A DNA stretch of 64,000 nucleotides from assembly GCF_900091955.1 (NCBI RefSeq), contig NZ_FMDF01000160.1:1-64000 (forward strand). The letters run 5' to 3'. Below the pieces are notes generated by a model. That model was not told where the DNA came from. It saw nothing but the letters and a program-made list of their open reading frames with translations, and ran no database searches. Shown piece after piece: positions 25,276 to 34,378 of the stretch. Origin of the DNA: Streptomyces sp. Ncost-T10-10d (GTDB taxonomy: Bacteria > Actinomycetota > Actinomycetes > Streptomycetales > Streptomycetaceae). Numbering within the stretch: position 1 is the stretch's first letter; each line of letters begins with the position of its first letter. A program made the position numbers and the translations under genes.

Positions 25276-26349
25276 ATGACTGCCACCGCGGCACCGCCCG
25301 GACCTGTGGCGAACAAGCCTCCGGCCGCTGCACCGGCGAAGAAGCGTGACGCCTACTTCGACAACGTCAAATATCTGGCCATCGTGCTCGTCGCGGTGGC
25401 GCACGCGTGGGAACCGGTGATGGACGGCAGCCGGACCGCCCGTGCGCTGTACATGGTGGCGTACACCTTTCACATGCCGGCGTTCATCATCGTCTCCGGC
25501 TATTTCTCCCGCTCGTTCGACATGTCCGCCGCCAAGGTAAAACGCCTGGTCACCGGCGTCGCCGTGCCCTATGTGGTGTTCGAGACGGCGTATTCGCTGT
25601 TCAAGCGGTACGCGGACAACTCGCCCGATCAGCCGATCAGCCTGACCGACCCCTGGTATCTCACCTGGTTCCTGATCGCGCTGTTCATCTGGCGGATCAC
25701 CACACCGCTGTGGCAGGCGCTGCGCCATCCGCTGCCCGTGGCGCTCGTCATCGCCGTGCTCGCCTCTTTCTCCCCCGCGATCGGCGACGATCTCGATCTC
25801 CAGCGTGTTCTGCAGTTCCTGCCGTTCTTCGTGCTGGGACTCCGGCTGAAGCCCGAGCATTTCCAGCTGGTCCGCCGGCGTGAGGTGCGGATGCTCGCGC
25901 TCCCGCTGTTCGCCGGGGCCCTGCTGTTCGCGTACTGGGCGGCGCCGCGGATGGAGCTGGGCTGGTTCTACCGCAGCAACAGCGCGCCCGAGATGGGCGC
26001 CCCGTGGTGGTCCGGTGCCGTGATGACACTGGCGATGTTCGGCTGCGCGCTGCTGCTCACCATCGGGTTCCTGTCCTGGGTGCCGGGTCGCCACATGTGG
26101 TTCACCGTGCTCGGCGCCGGAACGATCTGTGGCTATCTGCTCCACGGATTCCTGATCAAGGGCGCCGAATACGCCGGGGTGTTCGACAGCTACGCATGGC
26201 TCTCGTCGCCCGGCGGCCTGGTCCTCGTCTCACTGGTCGCCGCCGGTGCGGTGACGCTGATGTGTACGCCGCCGGTACGGCGGGTGCTGCGCCCGGTGAC
26301 CGAGCCGGACATGAACTGGGCGTTCCGGCGCGCCGCGTCCAGGCTCTGA
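25276..26349 (+). CDS. Membrane acyltransferase 3 family protein
   Basis: 357 residues with about ten membrane helices. The first helix carries the family feature YFDNVKYLAIVLVAVAHAWE, with the His of the catalytic region, and it is followed by TFHMPAFIIVSGYFSRSF. Acyl_transf_3 proteins O-acylate sugars or other cell-envelope molecules; the substrate here is unknown. I chose the ATG at 25276, close behind AAGGGA. An upstream ATG at 25195, preceded by AGGTG, would add 27 unconserved residues. Residues 1-20 are Ala/Pro-rich. Confidence 0.85.
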   Translation: MTATAAPPGPVANKPPAAAPAKKRDAYFDNVKYLAIVLVAVAHAWEPVMDGSRTARALYMVAYTFHMPAFIIVSGYFSRSFDMSAAKVKRLVTGVAVPYVVFETAYSLFKRYADNSPDQPISLTDPWYLTWFLIALFIWRITTPLWQALRHPLPVALVIAVLASFSPAIGDDLDLQRVLQFLPFFVLGLRLKPEHFQLVRRREVRMLALPLFAGALLFAYWAAPRMELGWFYRSNSAPEMGAPWWSGAVMTLAMFGCALLLTIGFLSWVPGRHMWFTVLGAGTICGYLLHGFLIKGAEYAGVFDSYAWLSSPGGLVLVSLVAAGAVTLMCTPPVRRVLRPVTEPDMNWAFRRAASRL

Positions 26350-26359
26350 TCCGAGTGGA

Positions 26360-26866
26360 TCAGTCCTTCACCGTGTTGGCTTGAACCGATTGCTCGACGG
26401 GCGATTCGCCCGGGGTGAGCCCCAGCAGCCCCCGTACCTGCGCATACTTCTCGGCCAGTCGGGTACGGGTCGCCGGTTCCAGCACGGCGAGGCGGGCCGG
26501 GTCGGCGTTGTGTGCCAGGTCGGACTCCTTGATCAGCAGGGCGCCCGGGGTGTCGAGGATGCGCCGGGTGTACGCACCGAGGTCCTCGCCGTCACGTTTG
26601 GTGACGGCGAGGACCATGTCCTTGACCTCCTGGGGCAGCGCGGCGGCGGCCAGCCACTCCTCCGACAGTGCGTCGTCCTCGACGGCGTCGTGCAGCCAGG
26701 CCGCGGCGATCTGTCCGTCGCTGCCGCCTCTGCTCCGTACGCCCTCGGCGACCGCGGCGAGATGTTCGGTGTACGGGCGTCCCGCTTTGTCCTGCTGGTC
26801 GGCGTGGGCCTCGCGGGCGATCGCCTCGACTTCGGCCAGGGTCAGCGGTGCGCGTGGGGTGGGCAT
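26360..26866 (-). CDS. HD domain-containing protein
   Basis: 168 residues resembling the hydrolase half of RelA/SpoT. The N-terminal block is REAHADQQDKAGRPYTEHLAAVAEG. The metal-binding HD is in WLHDAVEDD, and the downstream Asp lies in KESDLAHNADP. Such stand-alone HD proteins hydrolyse nucleotides, in some cases (p)ppGpp; that activity is not shown for this gene. It is convergent with the acyltransferase, only ten bases apart. Confidence 0.88.
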   Translation of the reverse strand: MPTPRAPLTLAEVEAIAREAHADQQDKAGRPYTEHLAAVAEGVRSRGGSDGQIAAAWLHDAVEDDALSEEWLAAAALPQEVKDMVLAVTKRDGEDLGAYTRRILDTPGALLIKESDLAHNADPARLAVLEPATRTRLAEKYAQVRGLLGLTPGESPVEQSVQANTVKD

Positions 26867-26875
26867 GGCCCGACT

Positions 26876-29356
26876 CTACGGACGCTCGGCCGTCCCACGC
26901 AGGGCGGCCCGGGCCGGGACCGTCACGGCGGCCAGGCCGAGTCCGATGGTCGCGGCGAGGAAGGACCCGTACAACGTCGGCGGGATGTAAGGCGATTCGC
27001 CCGTGAGTCCCTTCACCATCGGGACCAGTGTGGCCAGTGCGATGCCGGTACCGATCGCGGCGCCGGCGACCGTGACGAGCAGCGCCTCCCAGCGGATCAT
27101 GCCCATGACCTGGCGGCGGGTGGAACCGACGAGGCGGAGCATGGTCAGTTCGCGGCGGCGGTCCAGGACGGTCATCACCAGGGTGTTGACCGCGGCGACG
27201 GCGGCGAATCCGCCGAGGACCGCGGCCATGGTGGTGTTGGCCCAGGCGTTGATCTCACGGTTCTGGTCCTGAGCGGCGGCGTAGCCGGTCCGGTCGGTGA
27301 CGGTGCCGAGCGCGGCGAGCTTCTGTGCGGCGGCGGGTGTGGCCCGTACCAGCAGTTCGGAGACGTACGGCGAGGTGACATGGGTGCTGAGGTCGGCGGC
27401 GGGCAGTGTGACCAGACCGGTGCCCAGGCCGCGGCCGTAGACGGCGACGATCTTCGGAGTCGCCTCGGTGCCGTCCGGGAGACGCAGGGCCAGCCGGTCG
27501 CCCGTGCCGAGCTTCGCGGATCCGGCGAGGGTGGTGTCGATGGCGACGGTGCCGGGGCGCAGGCCGGTCAGCGATCCGGTCCGGACGTCGAGGTCCTGGA
27601 CCTTGGCGAGGTCGTGGCCGGAGCCGGTGATCCCCTGGGCTGAAGTGCTCTGGAGCCGCGCGTCCCCGCCCGATCCGGTGGGCACCAGAACGGAACTGCG
27701 GAGCAGCCCGACGGCGGTCTTGACGCCGGGTGTGGCGGCGGCCCGTTCGGTCGCGTCGGAGGCGAGTCCGGCCGGGGCGGAGACGATGTGGTCGGCGGTG
27801 ACGGCGTCGCGCTGCTGGTGTGCGATCACCCGTTCCTCGCTGGTGTGCATGAACACGAGCGTGCAGGAGAAGGCCATGGCCAGCACGATCGGGGTGATCG
27901 CGGAGGCCAGGCGGCGCGAGTTCGTCCGGGAGTTGGCGGCGGCCAGCGAGCCCGACGCGCCGGTGGCGCGCAGCGGAAAACCGATGACGGCGGCGCAGAT
28001 CCGCGCGATCAGCGGGCCGAGCAGGCCGACCGCGAGCATGAAGAACATGACGACGCCGAGTGCGGCGTTCGCCGCGTCCTCGCCGCTCGTGGACGCGGCG
28101 ACCCCTGCGAAGGCCACGCCGCCGGCGAGGGCGGCGATGCCGAGCGGGGTGCGGATCCAGCCGAACGGGGGGCGTTCCACCGCGGACTGGGCGAGAGCCA
28201 GCCCCGGTTTGGTCTTCGACGGCCGGCGGGCGGCGAAGTATCCGGCGCCCAGCGCGGTGAGCATCGTGGCGGCCACGGTGACGGTCAGCGGCAGCCAGGA
28301 CACCCGCAGCGCGACGGCTTCGGGGATGGCGCCCATGTCCTGGAGCCGCCCGAACCACCAGTGGGCCAGGGCGATTCCGGGCAGACAGCCGAGCGCTCCG
28401 GCGAGCGGGGCGACGAGCAGGGACTCGGTGGCGATGGTGCGGCGCAACTGGCGCGGGGTGGCGCCGATGGCGCGCAGCAGGGCGAACTCGCGGCTGCGCT
28501 GGCCGACGGAGAGGGCGACCGTACCGGCGGCGGTGAAAACGGCGACCATGGTGGCGATGCCGCCGAAGGAGCCGCCGAGGCCGACGAGGCCTTCCTTGGC
28601 GCCCGTGAGTTCCGCGTCCTCGGCGGCGCCCCGGCCGTCACCGGTGTGGACCTGGGCCCCGGCGGTGTGGCCGACGGCCTCGCGTACCTGGTCGGCGAGG
28701 GTGCCGGTGGGGGTGGAGCGGGCGGCGAGCACGGCGATGGCGTCGACCCTGCCGGGGTGGCCGGAGAGCTGTACGGCCTGCCGGTCGGCGAACCAGACGG
28801 TGGCTTCGGTGGCGGTGGTGCCCGCGACACGGAACTCCCGTACGCCCGCGGGGGTGTCGAGGATGATCTCCTCGCCGACCCGGGCATCGGTGCCGGTGGG
28901 GACGACGACTTCGCCGGTCCCGGGCGCCTCGCCGGTGAGCAGTCGCGCGCCGGTGAGGGCGGTGGAGCCCCAGCCGTGAGCGGTGAGGAGCGTGTCGTCC
29001 TGCCGTACGGAGTAGCTGACGTCCCCGATCGCAGCGGCCGCGCCGGGGGCCGAGGCGGCCTTGCCCACCAGGGATTCGGGGAGCCGCGCGGTGTCCGGTA
29101 CGGGGGTGGCGGCGTCGTACGCTTCCTCGCCGCTGCCGACCGTCATGTGGACCTGCTGGTCGGCGGCGACCACCACGGGTGCCTTCGCGTAGCGGTCCGC
29201 GGGTACCGAGGCGCGCAGGCCGGTCTCCAGCAGGATGCCGCAGGCGGAGACGATCGCCGCGGCCAGCAGCAGCGCGACGAAGGTTCCGACGAACGACGAG
29301 GGCTTGAAGCGAACGGCCGCGCGGGCGAGGCCGTTCGGGACGTGCGGGGTGAACAT
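26876..29356 (-). CDS. ABC transporter permease, FtsX/MacB type
   Basis: 826 residues. N-terminal membrane segment (about 22-44), large extracytoplasmic domain (about 50-260), FtsX core with three helices (about 265-385), further helices, a second extracytoplasmic domain, and a C-terminal FtsX core containing LTMLRLVGSTRRQVMGMIRWE. The TLLRAIGATPRQLRR-like motif (FALLRAIGATPRQLRRTI) marks the coupling region. Its start overlaps the upstream ATPase stop as TGATG, so the two form one transporter. Such systems usually extrude peptides, lipoproteins or antibiotics; the substrate is unknown. Confidence 0.92.
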   Translation of the reverse strand: MFTPHVPNGLARAAVRFKPSSFVGTFVALLLAAAIVSACGILLETGLRASVPADRYAKAPVVVAADQQVHMTVGSGEEAYDAATPVPDTARLPESLVGKAASAPGAAAAIGDVSYSVRQDDTLLTAHGWGSTALTGARLLTGEAPGTGEVVVPTGTDARVGEEIILDTPAGVREFRVAGTTATEATVWFADRQAVQLSGHPGRVDAIAVLAARSTPTGTLADQVREAVGHTAGAQVHTGDGRGAAEDAELTGAKEGLVGLGGSFGGIATMVAVFTAAGTVALSVGQRSREFALLRAIGATPRQLRRTIATESLLVAPLAGALGCLPGIALAHWWFGRLQDMGAIPEAVALRVSWLPLTVTVAATMLTALGAGYFAARRPSKTKPGLALAQSAVERPPFGWIRTPLGIAALAGGVAFAGVAASTSGEDAANAALGVVMFFMLAVGLLGPLIARICAAVIGFPLRATGASGSLAAANSRTNSRRLASAITPIVLAMAFSCTLVFMHTSEERVIAHQQRDAVTADHIVSAPAGLASDATERAAATPGVKTAVGLLRSSVLVPTGSGGDARLQSTSAQGITGSGHDLAKVQDLDVRTGSLTGLRPGTVAIDTTLAGSAKLGTGDRLALRLPDGTEATPKIVAVYGRGLGTGLVTLPAADLSTHVTSPYVSELLVRATPAAAQKLAALGTVTDRTGYAAAQDQNREINAWANTTMAAVLGGFAAVAAVNTLVMTVLDRRRELTMLRLVGSTRRQVMGMIRWEALLVTVAGAAIGTGIALATLVPMVKGLTGESPYIPPTLYGSFLAATIGLGLAAVTVPARAALRGTAERP

Positions 29357-30201
29357 CAGGCTGCTGCTCCGGCATAGGCGGGGGCCGTCCGGGCGGTCAG
29401 TGCGGTCATCCGGGCGGCGATCTGTGCGGCGCCGGCCCGCGGCAGGCTGTCCGCGATCGCGCCGTCGGCGAGGAAGAGCACCCGGTCGGCGTAGGCGGCG
29501 GCTGCCGGGTCGTGGGTGACCATGACGACCGTGGCGCCGAGGCTGTCCACCGCGTGCCGGAGCAGGGCGAGGATCTCGGCGGCGGTGGTGGTGTCGAGGG
29601 CGCCGGTCGGTTCGTCGGCGAAGACCACATCAGGGCGGGTGACCAGGGCACGGGCGACGGCGACGCGCTGTTGCTGGCCGCCGGAGAGCTGGCCGGGGCG
29701 GCGCTCGCCCTTGTCGCCGAGGCCGACCCTGGTGAGCATCTCGGTGGCCTCACGGCGGCTGCGGGCGGAGCCGGTGCGCTGTCCGGCCAGGCGCATGGGC
29801 AGGACGACGTTCTGCTCGACCGTGAGGGACGGGAGCAGGTTGAAGGCCTGGAAGACGAAGCCGAGGCGGGTGCGGCGCAGTTCGGTGAGCTGGTTCTCGC
29901 TCATGCCGGTGATCTCGGTGCCGCCGAGGCGTACGGAGCCCTCGGTGGGGCGGTCCAGCCCGGCCGCGCACTGCAGGAAGGTCGACTTTCCGGAGCCGGA
30001 GGGGCCCATGACGGCGGTGAAACTGGCGCGCGGGAGGGCGAGGTCGATGCCCCTCAGAGCGTGGACGGCGGAGCCGCCGCGGCCGTACTGCCTGCGGACG
30101 CCTCGCAGTTCCACGGCGAGGTCCGAGGGGCGGGGCCCCTGGTGGACGTCCGCCGTGTACTGCCTGTCCTGCGCGCCCTGCTTGGTGCGTCGCAGCCCCA
30201 T
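29356..30201 (-). CDS. ABC transporter ATP-binding protein, MacB/LolD type
   Basis: 281 residues. Walker A GPSGSGKST, Q-loop FVFQAFNLLPSLT, signature LSGGQQQRVAVARA, Walker B VVFADEPTGALD and H-loop VMVTHDP are all intact. The ATG at 30201 (MGLRRTKQGAQDRQYTADV) is preceded by AAAGGCGGA; the longer frame enters the tandem repeat region. It energises the FtsX-type permease downstream. The upstream region with its repeats (30299-30390) may hold its regulatory site. Confidence 0.95.
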   Translation of the reverse strand: MGLRRTKQGAQDRQYTADVHQGPRPSDLAVELRGVRRQYGRGGSAVHALRGIDLALPRASFTAVMGPSGSGKSTFLQCAAGLDRPTEGSVRLGGTEITGMSENQLTELRRTRLGFVFQAFNLLPSLTVEQNVVLPMRLAGQRTGSARSRREATEMLTRVGLGDKGERRPGQLSGGQQQRVAVARALVTRPDVVFADEPTGALDTTTAAEILALLRHAVDSLGATVVMVTHDPAAAAYADRVLFLADGAIADSLPRAGAAQIAARMTALTARTAPAYAGAAA

Positions 30202-30298
30202 GGTGTCCGCCTTTCGTTGCTCGCCGACCGGTTGTCCGGCCGGTACATCGAACGTACGGATCACGAGCAGGTCCGGACCATGGCGGCTGCTGGCGGAT

Positions 30299-30390
30299 CG
30301 GGGGTGGGGAAAACCCCAGGTGCTACCGGGGGTGGGGCAAACCCCAGGTGCTACCGGGGGTGGGGGGACCTCAGGGTGCTGCCGGGGTGG
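30299..30390. repeat. 28-bp tandem direct repeats
   Basis: Three 28-bp units (30299-30326, 30327-30354, 30355-30382) and an eight-base partial fourth. Units 1 and 2 differ at one base; unit 3 has diverged in its middle. Each unit contains GGGGTGGGG, then CCCC, then GGTGCTACC, so each can form small hairpins. They lie between the ABC transporter promoter region and the antiporter. Confidence 0.9.
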
Positions 30391-30499
30391 CCACACTTGC
30401 AACGTCAATCATTCGGTAAACTAATTACTGACGATTTCTTGACGCACTCTTGACCTATCGAAGGACAGGCTCATCGGACACGCAGACACGCTCATCGCC

Positions 30500-31696
30500 A
30501 TGGGCGGCGCCTTCCTCGCCGCCGCCGTTCTCGCCCGCGTCGGCAGCCGCATCGGACTGCCGACCATTCCCCTGTTCATCCTGGCCGGAATCCTGCTCGG
30601 CCCGCACACGCCCGGCATCGTGCTCGTCGCCGACCCGCACGACCTGGAGATGCTCTCGGCACTCGGCCTGGTGCTGCTGCTCTTCTACCTCGGCCTCGAA
30701 TTCCATCTCGACGACCTCAAGGCCGGCGGCCGCAAGATGGCGCTCGCCGGTGGCACCTATCTCGCCCTGAACGTCGGCGCCGGGCTCGGCTTCGGCTTCG
30801 CGCTGGGCTGGGGCACGTCCGAAGCGCTGGTCCTCGCCGGTGTGCTCGGCATCTCGTCGTCGGCCATCGTCACCAAGGTCCTGGTCGACCTGGGCCGTAT
30901 CGGCAATCCGGAGACCACACCGATCCTCGGCATCATCGTCGTCGAGGACGTGTTCCTCGCCCTCTATCTGGCCGCCCTCCAGCCGATCCTCTCGGGCGCC
31001 GACAGCCTCTCCGCCGCGGCGGTCGACGGCGGCAAGGCCTTCGGCTTCCTGCTGCTGCTCGCCCTGGCCGCCCGGTTCGGCACCAAGGTCATCGGCAAGC
31101 TGATCAACACCCGCGACGACGAGCTCCTCGTCATCTCCTTCCTCGGCGCCGCGGTCTTCGTGGCGGGCGTCTCGGAGTGGTTCGGGGTCGCGGACGCGAT
31201 CGGCGCCTTCATGGTCGGTCTGATGCTCGGCAGTACGTCCTCCGGCACGCGCATCCTCAAGCTGGTCCACCCGCTGCGTGACGCCTTCGGAGCGATCTTC
31301 TTCTTCGCCTTCGGCCTCTCCATCAACCCGGGCGATCTGCCGACCGTCCTGTGGCCGGTGCTGGCCGCCGTCGCGGTGACCCTCGTCATGAATGTCCTCG
31401 CCGGACTTGCCGCCGCCAAGGTGTACGCGTTCGGCCCGCAGGCCACGGCGAACATCTCCACCACACTGGTGGCCCGTGGCGAGTTCGCCCTGATCCTCGC
31501 CACGATGGCAGCAGCCGCCGGGCTGGACGAACGGCTCTCCCCGTTCATCGCCGGATACGTACTCGTCCTCGCGGTCCTCGCACCGCTGGCCGCCGGAAGG
31601 TCGCACTGGCTGGTCCGCGTCCTGCCGGGCGGGCGGGGCCGGGGTGAGGACAGTGACAGCGGCAGCGACGCCGGGCAGGTGTCGGTCCCGGCCTGA
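30500..31696 (+). CDS. Cation/proton antiporter, CPA2 (KefB-like) family
   Basis: 398 residues and about twelve helices of the Na+/H+ exchanger family. Visible motifs are LGLVLLLFYLGLEFHLDDL, SSSAIVTKVLVDLGRIGNPE, IIVVEDVFLALYLAALQP and the C-terminal ARGEFALILATMAAAAGL. It probably exchanges K+ or Na+ for H+. The ATG at 30500 has no ribosome site and would cut into the first helix. Upstream in frame, the residues GHADTLIA that I recall in relatives begin at an ATC (30473) placed seven bases after GAAGGA, so initiation at ATC is possible. There is no TrkA-C partner gene beside it. Confidence 0.88.
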   Translation: MGGAFLAAAVLARVGSRIGLPTIPLFILAGILLGPHTPGIVLVADPHDLEMLSALGLVLLLFYLGLEFHLDDLKAGGRKMALAGGTYLALNVGAGLGFGFALGWGTSEALVLAGVLGISSSAIVTKVLVDLGRIGNPETTPILGIIVVEDVFLALYLAALQPILSGADSLSAAAVDGGKAFGFLLLLALAARFGTKVIGKLINTRDDELLVISFLGAAVFVAGVSEWFGVADAIGAFMVGLMLGSTSSGTRILKLVHPLRDAFGAIFFFAFGLSINPGDLPTVLWPVLAAVAVTLVMNVLAGLAAAKVYAFGPQATANISTTLVARGEFALILATMAAAAGLDERLSPFIAGYVLVLAVLAPLAAGRSHWLVRVLPGGRGRGEDSDSGSDAGQVSVPA

Positions 31697-31711
31697 GACG
31701 ACGGACGGCGC

Positions 31712-31744
31712 GTCCGGGTACGGGGGCCCGTCTCGTACCCGGAC
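31712..31744. terminator. Terminator between antiporter and phosphatase genes
   Basis: Eleven-base perfect arms (31712-31722 and 31734-31744) with an 11-base loop lie 15 bases after the antiporter stop, between convergent genes. Confidence 0.7.
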
Positions 31745-31818
31745 ACACCGACGCCCACGTTCCGGTGATGGATCAATTCTCGTTGACGTATGCCCGGTTC
31801 AGCCCGTTTGCGTACGGT

Positions 31819-32964
31819 TCAGGATTTGCGTGACAACAGCAGCAGTGCCCGGTCGTCGTTGACGTCCTTGGCGCATGCCTCGATCAGATGCCAGGCCGCG
31901 CCCTCGAAACCGGTGGCGACATAGCGGTCGGCCTCACCGGTCAGCCGGTCGATGCCCTCCGCGATATCGCGGTCGGACGCCTCCACCAGGCCGTCCGTGA
32001 ACAGCATCAGCACGTCGCCCGGTGCCAACGAGCCCTTCACCGCGTCGAACTGCGCCCCGTCGTACACCCCGAGCAGCGGGCCCTCCGCGACCTTCTCCTC
32101 CCACTGGCCGCTGCCCGAGTGGAGCTGCAGGGCCGGCGGGTGCCCCGCCGAGAGGAGTTCGTAGTCGCCCGATTCGAGGTCCAGGACCAGATGGATCGAG
32201 GTGGCGAAACCCTCGTCCCAGTCCTGGCGCAGCAGATAACCGTTGGCCGCCGGGAGGAAGCCGTGCGGGGGCAGCGAACCGAGGAGGCCGCCGAAGGCGC
32301 CGGACAGCAGCAGGGCGCGGGAGCCCGCGTCCATGCCCTTGCCGGAGACGTCGGTGAGTACGGCCTCCAGGGTCCGTCCGCCGTTGGTACGGGCGGCGAC
32401 GACGAAGTCACCGGAGAAGGACTGACCGCCCGCCGGGCGCAGCGCCATCTCGCGGTGCCAGCCCTGCGGCAGCCGGGGCAGGGCGCTCTGCACCCTGATG
32501 CGTTCGCGCAGGTCGAAGAGCATGGTGCCGCCGCGTCGCCACGGCACACCGACCCTGGCCCGGAACTGGGCGAGGACCAGCCCGAAGAAGCCGCAGGCCG
32601 CGACCACCAGGACGATGCCGGGTGTCACCCGGGCCGGGCCGTCCTCGTACGGGCCCAGTGCGAGCGACTCCACGATCAGGGCGGTGGCGGCGGTCGCGTA
32701 CAGACCCAGCAGACTCGCGGGCCGCAGCAGCAGACCGCCCGCGACGATCGGCAGGACGAGCGCGGCCGGTGAGCACCACACCGGATTCAGCAGGGTGGCG
32801 CAGGTGATGGCCGGAATGGTGAGCAGCAGACCGGCCAGTGCGATCCAGTCCGATCCGTCGCCGCGGAAGTAGTCGACACCGGATTTGCGCAGCGCGATGC
32901 GTGCCCGGTGCGCCGATTTCCGAAATCGGGCCGGGTACGAGTCTGCTCCTGCGCGACGGGCCAT
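31819..32964 (-). CDS. Membrane-anchored PP2C/SpoIIE-type phosphatase
   Basis: 381 residues from the ATG preceded by AAGG. Three or four N-terminal helices (about residues 35-135) are followed by a cytosolic PP2C domain. Metal-binding elements are FSGDFVVAA, LTDVSGKGMDA and the C-terminal NDDRALLLLSRK; SAGHPPALQ is the SpoIIE signature. In Streptomyces such proteins dephosphorylate anti-anti-sigma factors; the partner here is unknown because no such gene is adjacent. It is divergent from the Eis-like gene, with about 100 bases between. Confidence 0.92.
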   Translation of the reverse strand: MARRAGADSYPARFRKSAHRARIALRKSGVDYFRGDGSDWIALAGLLLTIPAITCATLLNPVWCSPAALVLPIVAGGLLLRPASLLGLYATAATALIVESLALGPYEDGPARVTPGIVLVVAACGFFGLVLAQFRARVGVPWRRGGTMLFDLRERIRVQSALPRLPQGWHREMALRPAGGQSFSGDFVVAARTNGGRTLEAVLTDVSGKGMDAGSRALLLSGAFGGLLGSLPPHGFLPAANGYLLRQDWDEGFATSIHLVLDLESGDYELLSAGHPPALQLHSGSGQWEEKVAEGPLLGVYDGAQFDAVKGSLAPGDVLMLFTDGLVEASDRDIAEGIDRLTGEADRYVATGFEGAAWHLIEACAKDVNDDRALLLLSRKS

Positions 32965-33068
32965 TGCGGGGACCTTATCTACCCGGCCGCCTCCGGTGCA
33001 GGGGGACCCCGTGACAATGCGTTCGAAATCGGGTCGACCGGCGGCCTTGCCCCTGATAGGCATGGCCC

Positions 33069-34301
33069 ATGACTACAGAGCTTCGCGTGTTGCGACCGTC
33101 CGAATGGAACGAATGGTTCGAGTGTCTGGAGCTCGCATTCGGCGGTGTCGCAGAGCCCCCCGAGCAGCGCGAGCTGGACGAGCAGTTGACCGAGCACGAG
33201 CGGTCGATCGGAATCTGGGACGGCACCGATGTCGTCGCCACGGCCGGGGCGTTCAGCTTCCGGGTCGCCGTGCCGGGCGGGGCGCTGGTGCCCGCCGCCG
33301 GGATCACGATGGTGAGTGTCGCGTCCACCCACCGCAGGCGCGGGCTGCTGACCTCGATGATGCGTCGGCAGCTCGACGACATCCGGGCGCTGGGTGAGCC
33401 GATCGCCGTCCTGACGGCGTCCGAGCCGGTGATCTACGGCCGGTTCGGATACGGCGCCGCCTCGCGCCAGATGTCCCTGACGATCGACACGGACCGGGTG
33501 CGGCTGACGGTGCCGCAGGGCACGGACGACGTGCGGCTGCGCCACGCGAAGCCGGACGAGGCGATGGCCGCGTGCGAGGGCGTGTACGAGCAGTTGGTGG
33601 CCGGCCGCCCCGGCACGCCGGCCCATGGGCCCGGCTGGGAGCGGAAGCCGATGGTCGACCCGGTGAGTTCCCGGCAGGGTGGTTCGGCGCAGCAGTGCGT
33701 GCTGGCGGAGCTGAACGGCCAGATCGTCGGCTATGTGACGTACCACATCAAGCCCGAGTGGGAGCCGTCCGGTCCCAAGGGCCAGGTGAAGGTGAACGAC
33801 CTGGCCGCGCTCGACCCGGCGGCGTACGCGGCGCTGTGGCGGTTCCTCTTCGAGATCGATCTGACCTCGACGGTCGACGCGCGCAACCGGCCGGTCGACG
33901 ACGCGGTGCTGCACCTGGTGTCGGACGTGCGGCGGTGCAACATCCTGATCCGGGACTGTCTGCACGTGCGGCTGGTGGAGCTGGGGGCGGCGCTGGAGGC
34001 GCGGGCATATCGGGCACCGGTGGATGTGGTGTTCGAGGTCGAGGACGCGTTCTGCCCCTGGAATGCGGGGCGTTGGCGGCTCACGGGTGACGCGAAGGGG
34101 GTCGCGTCGTGCCGGCGGACCGATGACGCAGCCGATCTCGCACTTTCGGTACGGGAGTTGGGCTCGGCGTATCTGGGCGGCGAGTCGCTGAGCTCGTTGG
34201 CCCTGGCCGGGCGGGTACGGGAGCTGAGGGCGGGCGCGCTGGCGGAGGCGTCGCTGGCGTTCTCGTCGGACGCGGCGCCGTGGTTGCCGCGGGGGTTCTA
34301 G
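33069..34301 (+). CDS. Eis-like GNAT N-acetyltransferase
   Basis: 410 residues with the three-part Eis layout. An N-terminal GNAT domain has acetyl-CoA motif VSVASTHRRRGLLTSMMRRQ (about 77-96), a second GNAT-like domain follows, and a C-terminal SCP2-like domain ends in a Phe carboxylate (WLPRGF), which serves as the catalytic base in Eis. The TASEPVIYGRFGYGAAS block is typical. Mycobacterial Eis acetylates aminoglycosides and lysines; the substrate of this homologue is unknown. Divergent from the PP2C gene. Confidence 0.9.
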   Translation: MTTELRVLRPSEWNEWFECLELAFGGVAEPPEQRELDEQLTEHERSIGIWDGTDVVATAGAFSFRVAVPGGALVPAAGITMVSVASTHRRRGLLTSMMRRQLDDIRALGEPIAVLTASEPVIYGRFGYGAASRQMSLTIDTDRVRLTVPQGTDDVRLRHAKPDEAMAACEGVYEQLVAGRPGTPAHGPGWERKPMVDPVSSRQGGSAQQCVLAELNGQIVGYVTYHIKPEWEPSGPKGQVKVNDLAALDPAAYAALWRFLFEIDLTSTVDARNRPVDDAVLHLVSDVRRCNILIRDCLHVRLVELGAALEARAYRAPVDVVFEVEDAFCPWNAGRWRLTGDAKGVASCRRTDDAADLALSVRELGSAYLGGESLSSLALAGRVRELRAGALAEASLAFSSDAAPWLPRGF

Positions 34302-34345
34302 GGGGCGCGGAACTCCGCCTCGGGCCTCCGCCCCGGCCGCGTTCT

Positions 34346-34369
34346 CCTCGAACGCCGGACGGGCTGGAA
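34346..34369. repeat. Dispersed streptomycete intergenic motif
   Basis: The segment reading CGAACGCCGGACGGGCTGG resembles a short sequence scattered downstream of many Streptomyces genes. It lies between convergent genes and may act in termination. Confidence 0.4.
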
Positions 34370-34378
34370 TGTGCCGCG

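Noticed and set aside
30299..30390. Possible CRISPR array from the 28-bp repeat length
   Set aside because: The units abut directly with no spacers and there are no cas genes.
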